A stretch of DNA of 64,000 nt from NCBI RefSeq assembly GCF_005484965.1, contig NZ_CP034036.1, positions 620,001-684,000 of the forward strand, read 5' to 3'. The notes beneath the pieces were generated by a model. The model was not told the DNA's origin, made no database searches, and worked only from the letters and a program-made list of their open reading frames with translations. Shown one piece after another: positions 59,295 to 64,000 of this stretch; the first letter of the stretch is position 1, and each line of letters begins with the position of its first letter. The stretch comes from Brenneria nigrifluens DSM 30175 = ATCC 13028 (GTDB lineage Bacteria; Pseudomonadota; Gammaproteobacteria; Enterobacterales; Enterobacteriaceae). The position numbers and the translations under genes are program-made.

Positions 59295-60770
59295 TTATTG
59301 CGGATTTTGCCGCAGCCAGCGATCCAGACGGATGATGGCCAGCACGTAAATCGGGAATACCGACAGCAGCGACGGCAGGTGCAGAGACTCGTCGGCGCCG
59401 TGCGGGTAACCATGTCCGGCGGGCAGAAAGTCCGGTATCCGTTTCTCTGTTCGGGCATAGCCGGGTCCGAAGGTGATGCCGCGCGGCAGCACTTTCGAAT
59501 GGGTGGCGCCGCCCATCGCGTAGGGGGCTTCGTCGCCGGCGCGGATCGCCTGATAGCTTTGCTGCAGGATCTGCACGCGCGGGTCGTCCTCTTCAATATA
59601 AAAAGGCGGAGCGTCTTTCCACGTCAGCAGCCGGATCCCATGCGGCAGCAGATGGTGTTCCAACGCGGCGAGCAGGCTTTGCGCGTTTTGCGTCACCGGA
59701 TAGCGAATATCCAGCGAAACCTGCAGGGCGCGTTCGTGCGGATGAGGACGCCAAATCCCGGCGTTAAACGTCAGCTTACCGGACGGCCGATCTTCAAAGG
59801 CGATGCCGATCTCGTCGCCGTAAGGCGATGCCAGCGCCTGTTCAAAAAACAGCGCCGCCTGCCGGTCGAGATCTTTCAGCAGGCGCGCCTCCAGCAGCGC
59901 GGAAAACAGCACCCGCACGGCGCTGAGCGTGCCTTCGGGGAAAGCGGCGTGACCGGCGATGCCCTGCGCCTCCACCCACAGCCCGTCGTCTTTGGGCGTT
60001 GTCCGGATACGGCCCTGCGCCAGCCCGGCAAGCCGCGACAGCCGTTCGTCGGTCGTCTTTTGATCGACGCCGGTCAGGAGCAGGCCGGCGCGTTCCGGCA
60101 CGCTGTTGCCGGCGATCCCGGCGGATAAATTCGCCAGCTGCTCGCCCACCGGGACGTTCAGCGTCAGGGTAAGCTGTCCTTTCTGGGCGTAATTGACCGG
60201 AAAACGTCCGTCGGTGACGATGGAGATCGCCGGAACCGGCGCGTTCCGCGCATACCAGCTTAGATCTTCCATGCCGGTCTCTTCCGCCAGACCGTAGATA
60301 ACGCGCAGGTTGTGCGACAGCGGGATCCCCAGATCGCGGATCAGGCGCAGCAGATAGAGATCCACCACGGCGGGGCCTTTGTTATCCGCCACGCCGCGGC
60401 CGATCAGAAACTCGCCTTTGCGGGTGACGTCAAACGGCGGATAGACCCAGTTTTCCCCTTCCGGCACCACGTCCAGATGGCTGGCCAGCCCGATTTCCTG
60501 CGGATGGTCGCCGTAAATAATCGAACCGGCGTACCCCTGATGGGTTTCGGTGCGAAATCCCAGTTCGCGGGCGCGGTTAAGCGCCAGATCCAGCACCTGG
60601 GCGCAGGTCGGCCCGAAAGGCGCGCCGTCGGCGGCCTGATCCGCCCGACTGACGCTGGGAATGCGCACCCAGGCGGTCAAATCGTCGAGCAGCTCCTGCC
60701 GATGTTGCGCCACCCACTCATCGATGCGGGACAGCCACTGCTGCTCTTGTTGATTCAGGGATGTAGACAT
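59295..60770 (-). CDS. M20-family dinuclear zinc peptidase
   Basis: The 491-residue protein is an ArgE/DapE/PepV-type metallopeptidase. Metal ligands are visible as ASHLDVVP (His98, Asp100), GVADNKGP (bridging Asp129), and LAEETG with the catalytic Glu163 and ligand Glu164; a late GGATHSKV segment holds the last histidine. The ATG at 60770 follows GGAGGCGAT; a 72-codon extension crosses a dispersed repeat and is rejected. It sits inside a peptide transporter operon, so it probably hydrolyses an imported dipeptide or acyl-amino acid. The substrate is unknown. Confidence 0.93.
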   Translation of the reverse strand: MSTSLNQQEQQWLSRIDEWVAQHRQELLDDLTAWVRIPSVSRADQAADGAPFGPTCAQVLDLALNRARELGFRTETHQGYAGSIIYGDHPQEIGLASHLDVVPEGENWVYPPFDVTRKGEFLIGRGVADNKGPAVVDLYLLRLIRDLGIPLSHNLRVIYGLAEETGMEDLSWYARNAPVPAISIVTDGRFPVNYAQKGQLTLTLNVPVGEQLANLSAGIAGNSVPERAGLLLTGVDQKTTDERLSRLAGLAQGRIRTTPKDDGLWVEAQGIAGHAAFPEGTLSAVRVLFSALLEARLLKDLDRQAALFFEQALASPYGDEIGIAFEDRPSGKLTFNAGIWRPHPHERALQVSLDIRYPVTQNAQSLLAALEHHLLPHGIRLLTWKDAPPFYIEEDDPRVQILQQSYQAIRAGDEAPYAMGGATHSKVLPRGITFGPGYARTEKRIPDFLPAGHGYPHGADESLHLPSLLSVFPIYVLAIIRLDRWLRQNPQ

Positions 60771-60800
60771 ATCGCCTCCGTTATTCAAGCCATTGCCAAC

Positions 60801-60960
60801 GTTTGTTATTAGGGAGAGCGTGGCGAGGGGTCGTAGCGGCGTAAGCCGCCGACAAATTTGCCGGGAGCAAATTTGAACAGCATTTATGCTGACCCGCAAG
60901 GGTGGGACACAAGGATGTGTCCCATAATGGCCCCTCGGTACGCTAGGCCCGGGTATCTCG
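60801..60960 (-). repeat. Dispersed palindromic repeat, family A (long copy, inverted relative to 47591)
   Basis: The outer arms match 47591-47675 in reverse orientation (TTAGGGAGAGCGTGGCGAGG at one end, CCCCTCGGTACG and GAGATACCC-type sequence at the other). The centre has an added block of about 80 bp with four hairpins: CAAATTTGC-cggga-GCAAATTTG, CAGCAT-tt-ATGCTG, CCC-gcaa-GGG, and GGGACACA-agga-TGTGTCCC (60904-60923). It separates the permease genes from the peptidase gene in the operon. Confidence 0.8.
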
Positions 60961-61012
60961 GTCTTACAGGCGACTTTAGTCAGCAACCTCCACTATTCCG
61001 GTTATGTAACGA

Positions 61013-61897
61013 CTAGGCTGGCGGCGAGGATGGATCGAACGCCTGCTTCAGCGCGTCGCCGATAAAATTGATGGACAGCACCATAACAAACACCATTAGC
61101 CCCGGCGGCAGCCACAGCCACCAGGCATTGCCCAGCACCCGCATGCTTTGCGCCGCCGAAAGCATATTGCCCCAGCTTGCCGTCGGCTGTTTCACCCCCA
61201 GACCGAGAAAGCTGAGCGCCGCTTCGGCCAGAATGCCGGTGGCGACGGCCAGCGTGGCGTAGACAATCACCGGCCCCAGCGCGTTAGGCAGCAAATGGCG
61301 GAAAATAATGCGCCCGTGCCCGACCGCCATGACCCGGGCGGCGTCCACATACTCCTGGCGGGATAAAGAGAGAAACTCGGCGCGCACCAGACGGGCGATG
61401 CCGGTCCAGTTCAGTACGCCGATAATCACCACCACGTTCCAGGTGCTGGCGCCGAGGATCCCCGCCAGGGTGATGGCGATGGCGTAAAAGGGAAAGCACA
61501 TGATGATGTCGGTAAAGCGCATGATGACGGCGTCGATCCCTTTGCCGAAGTAGCCGGCGATCCCGCCCAGCGTCACGCCGATGGTGAGCTGCAACAGCGT
61601 GGCGCTGAACGCCACCAGCACCGACACCTGTCCGCCGTAGATCAGCCGGGTGAATACATCGCGCCCCAGTTCGTCGGTGCCCAGCCAGTGGCGGACGGAC
61701 GGCGGCGCTTCGATCTGCGCCAGGTCGATATAATTGGGATCCAGTGGGCTGACCAGCGGGACGACGATCACCAGCAGCACGATCAGACTCAGCGCCACCA
61801 ACCCGATCATCCCGGAACGATGCCGGCGGAAGCGCCGCCACATCACATTGCCCGCGGGCTGCGCCGCGCCGGCCAGCGGAGGAAAAGCGCTGCTCAT
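61013..61897 (-). CDS. Peptide ABC transporter permease (DppC-like)
   Basis: The 294-residue inner-membrane protein has an N-terminal helix (about residues 30-52), then the DppC-type permease domain with HWLGTDELGRDVFTRL and the ATPase-contact EAA loop (EYVDAARVMAVGHGRIIFRH). About six helices are predicted. It overlaps the end of the DppB-like gene by four bases, so the two are translated together. A repeat of about 160 bp follows before the peptidase gene. Confidence 0.95.
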   Translation of the reverse strand: MSSAFPPLAGAAQPAGNVMWRRFRRHRSGMIGLVALSLIVLLVIVVPLVSPLDPNYIDLAQIEAPPSVRHWLGTDELGRDVFTRLIYGGQVSVLVAFSATLLQLTIGVTLGGIAGYFGKGIDAVIMRFTDIIMCFPFYAIAITLAGILGASTWNVVVIIGVLNWTGIARLVRAEFLSLSRQEYVDAARVMAVGHGRIIFRHLLPNALGPVIVYATLAVATGILAEAALSFLGLGVKQPTASWGNMLSAAQSMRVLGNAWWLWLPPGLMVFVMVLSINFIGDALKQAFDPSSPPA

Positions 61898-62862
61898 GAT
61901 GCGTACCTCACTCGCGGATCGACCAGCGCGTAAAGCATATCGGCCAGCAGGTTGGCCACCAGCGTCAGCAACGCCAGCAGCATGATGATGCCCATCAGCA
62001 GGTTGTAGTCGCGGTTCAACACCGCTTCATAGTTGAGGCGGCCGATCCCCGGCCAGGAAAACACGGTTTCGGTCATCAACGCGCCGGAAAACAGCACCGG
62101 AATTTCCAGCGACAGAATAGTGATCATCGGCTTGGCGGCGTTTTTCAGCGCGTGTCGCCAAATGATGCGGCGCCGCGACAATCCTTTGGCGTACAGGGTG
62201 CGGATAAAATCCTGATCGATAATCCCCAGCATGCTGCTGCGCAGATATTTGATAAACACGGCGCTGTTCATCAGCCCGAGCACCAGCGCCGGCAGCGCCA
62301 GATGACGCAGAACGTCCAGCGCGTAATCTAGCCCCTGCAGGGAGTGGCCGAGGGTGACTTTGCCGGAAACCGGCAGCCAGCGCAGATCGACCGCGAAGAT
62401 TTTGATCAACACCAGCCCGAAAAAGAACGACGGGATGGAGAAAAATACAAAGCTCAGGGAGACGGCGAGGGTGTCCAGCGGCGAATTGCGGTGCAGCGCG
62501 GCGAGTATGCCCACCGGCACGGCCACCAGCAGCGAGATGGTCAGCGCCGCGCCGGCCAGCAGCAGGGTATTGCCGAGGCGGCCGGCGATCACCTCGCCGA
62601 CCTGGGCGCGGTAGTGAAGCGAGAAGCCGAAATCCCCTTGCACGATGCGCGCTAACCATTTGAGGTATTTAAGATAAAGGGGATCGTAATAGCCGACTTT
62701 CCGCAATAGCGCCTCTTTTACCGCCGGCGGGGCGCTGGGGTCGATCATCAACGCATAGGGATCGCCGGGCTGCAGATTGATTAATAGAAAAACCAGCAGC
62801 GAGATCCCCAGGGCAATCGGCAGCACCAGCAGCAGGCGGCGGGCGAAATAAGCGAGCAACAT
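61894..62862 (-). CDS. Peptide ABC transporter permease (DppB-like)
   Basis: The 322-residue inner-membrane permease has an N-terminal helix (about residues 9-30, LLLVLPIALGISLLVFLLIN), the family region LQPGDPYALM, and the EAA loop (DFIRTLYAKGLSRRRIIWRH). About six helices fit the DppB fold. It overlaps the DppC-like gene by four bases. Upstream it is preceded by the substrate-binding protein gene, 52 bp away. Confidence 0.95.
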   Translation of the reverse strand: MLLAYFARRLLLVLPIALGISLLVFLLINLQPGDPYALMIDPSAPPAVKEALLRKVGYYDPLYLKYLKWLARIVQGDFGFSLHYRAQVGEVIAGRLGNTLLLAGAALTISLLVAVPVGILAALHRNSPLDTLAVSLSFVFFSIPSFFFGLVLIKIFAVDLRWLPVSGKVTLGHSLQGLDYALDVLRHLALPALVLGLMNSAVFIKYLRSSMLGIIDQDFIRTLYAKGLSRRRIIWRHALKNAAKPMITILSLEIPVLFSGALMTETVFSWPGIGRLNYEAVLNRDYNLLMGIIMLLALLTLVANLLADMLYALVDPRVRYAS

Positions 62863-62914
62863 CAGGCTACGGCGCTCCTTGTCGACGCCGGAACAAAGCC
62901 GGAACGGTTTGGCG

Positions 62915-64000
62915 TCATGGGGCGATAGTCCACTGATTCACCTGGCTAAAGGCCTCATACGCGTAGGGCTGGTACTGGCTAATCCGCGGATTGACCGCAT
63001 AGCCGAGGCTGGGAATATAGAGCCAGGTGAGGATAGCCAGTTCGTTCTGGCGCTGCGCCCATTGGTGCAATAGCTGATTGCGCGCGCCGTTTTCCACCGT
63101 ACGATTGGCTTCATCCCCCAATTGGGTAAGTTGCTCGTCGCTGAAGCGCTCCCACCAGTAATCATTGCTGTACTGCCCCGGCCGGAACATGCCGCCCATC
63201 AGCAGCAACTGATAGGGCGTCTGCGGGTTTTGCAAAATGGCCAGCGTGGAGTTGAAGTCGCCGACGATGATATTGATATCGATACCGATCTGCTTCAGAT
63301 CCTGCTGAATGATCGCCGCCGACTGTTCACGCGTGCGGTTACCGGTGGGCACGTGCAGCGTCAGGGCCAGGCGCTTGCCGTCTTTGACGCGGAAGCCGTC
63401 GCCGCCCGCGACCCAGCCCGCCTGTTCGAGCAGCGCGGCCGCTTTGTCCGCCGAGTAGGGATACTCGTTCAACTGCGGCGGGTAGGCGGGATCCTGCGGG
63501 TGGATCTTGGCGTTAAATAGCTGACCGTTGCCGAACAGCAGATGATCGATAATGCCCTGGCGGTTGATGCCGTAAATCAGCGCCTGCCGCACGCGGGTGT
63601 CGGCCAGGATCGGATCCTGATGATTGACCGAGATGTACTGGCCGCTGGTGCCGTTCTGCACAATCAGGTTGACGCCCGCGTCCTGGTAGAGTTTTAAATC
63701 CGTCGGGTTAAACGAGGAAAGCTCGACGATATCCAGCTCGCCGTTAATCAACTCCGACTGGGCGGTGTCGCGGTTGCTGACTTTGAAAATCAGCCGTTCG
63801 GTCTTGGGCGCGCCCTTGAAATAGTCGTCGTTGCGCGCCAGCTCAACGTATTGATCCGGCACGAAACGCGTCACTTTATACGGTCCGGTTCCCACCGGGC
63901 TATTCAGCAGGGCGGTGGCGCGGCTCCACTCGGCGATCGGGGTCTTTTCCCAGATATGTTTCGCCAGCACCGGGCGGTCGGCAAAATAGGAGAGCGCCGA
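62915..64000 (-). CDS. Peptide ABC transporter substrate-binding protein (partial, C-terminal part)
   Basis: The frame is open from the window edge to a stop at 62915, giving 361 residues, about two-thirds of a typical SBP_bac_5 protein (about 530). Family segments are VGTGPYKVTRFVPDQYVELA, RQALIYGINRQ and YSADKAAALLEQAGW. The frame continues past the GTG at 63970, which is internal. It is the first visible gene of the operon, before the two permeases, and should be periplasmic, with its signal peptide outside the window. Confidence 0.93.
   Translation of the reverse strand, partial: SALSYFADRPVLAKHIWEKTPIAEWSRATALLNSPVGTGPYKVTRFVPDQYVELARNDDYFKGAPKTERLIFKVSNRDTAQSELINGELDIVELSSFNPTDLKLYQDAGVNLIVQNGTSGQYISVNHQDPILADTRVRQALIYGINRQGIIDHLLFGNGQLFNAKIHPQDPAYPPQLNEYPYSADKAAALLEQAGWVAGGDGFRVKDGKRLALTLHVPTGNRTREQSAAIIQQDLKQIGIDINIIVGDFNSTLAILQNPQTPYQLLLMGGMFRPGQYSNDYWWERFSDEQLTQLGDEANRTVENGARNQLLHQWAQRQNELAILTWLYIPSLGYAVNPRISQYQPYAYEAFSQVNQWTIAP

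Noticed and set aside
60771..60986. 72-codon N-terminal extension of the M20 peptidase.
   Set aside because: It reads through a dispersed repeat; the ATG at 60770 has a strong ribosome site.

Overview
The window is about 64 kb of chromosome from a gammaproteobacterium of the Enterobacterales. Most genes match Escherichia coli K-12 families in length and motif (queG-nnr-tsaE-amiB-mutL-miaA-hfq-hflX-hflK-hflC-yjeT-purA, ruvX-yqgE-gshB-rsmE-endA-sprT, tktA-epd-pgk-fbaA-mscS-argO, slt-trpR-yjjX-gpmB-rob-creA). The differences from E. coli (a hut locus with hutF, ahpCF beside queG, abundant palindromic intergenic repeats) fit a soft-rot/tree-pathogen lineage such as Pectobacteriaceae (Brenneria, Lonsdalea, Pectobacterium, Dickeya). 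That placement is inference from memory of gene families, not a database result. No rRNA, tRNA, CRISPR array, prophage or intact transposase was seen.

Layout. 1-3.6 kb: histidine catabolism, with hutF (cut by the window edge) divergent from hutI-hutG, and the repressor gene hutC; two identical 10-bp operators mark the two promoters. 3.7-4.6 kb: a PrlF/YhaV toxin-antitoxin pair behind an 18-bp perfect palindrome. 4.7-7 kb: ahpC and ahpF, the peroxide-reducing pair. 7.0-7.5 kb: a gene-free gap with DnaA boxes, in the position where E. coli has datA. 7.5-21.3 kb: the queG to purA block. 21.3-21.8 kb: a 402-bp non-autonomous element with Tn5-like ends and a 10-bp target duplication. 21.8-24.4 kb: mpl and fbp, divergent. 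24.6-30.1 kb: ruvX, yqgE, gshB, rsmE, endA, sprT and metK, all on the minus strand. 30.1-34.7 kb: speA with a long leader carrying an undescribed small ORF, an AT-rich LuxR-type regulator gene, and loiP. 35-41.9 kb: tktA, epd, pgk, fbaA, mscS. 42-47.6 kb: an unrecognised membrane protein, argO, yggE, argP, rpiA, serA. 47.6-49 kb: an oxidoreductase gene between two dispersed repeats. 49-57 kb: ettA, slt, trpR, yjjX, gpmB, rob, creA, arcA. 57.6-64 kb: a minus-strand peptide ABC transporter operon with an M20 peptidase, cut by the right edge.

How the genes work together. Most of the window is core metabolism and cell maintenance: purine synthesis, gluconeogenesis/glycolysis and pentose phosphate enzymes, serine and polyamine synthesis, glutathione, S-adenosylmethionine, cell-wall recycling and hydrolysis (mpl, amiB, slt), RNA modification (miaA, tsaE, queG, rsmE) and membrane protease control (hflKC). 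Regulation readable in the DNA includes HutC operators, a Trp operator at trpR, a Cra site plus a CRP-like site before epd, and an FNR-like site before arcA.

The most interesting signals lie between genes: the Tn5-like miniature element, the datA-position DnaA boxes, the speA leader ORF, and several families of palindromic repeats that sit where gene order departs from E. coli. I saw no large undescribed multi-gene system. The least explained coding regions are the 206-residue membrane protein before argO, the LuxR-type regulator beside speA, and the peptide transporter/peptidase operon.
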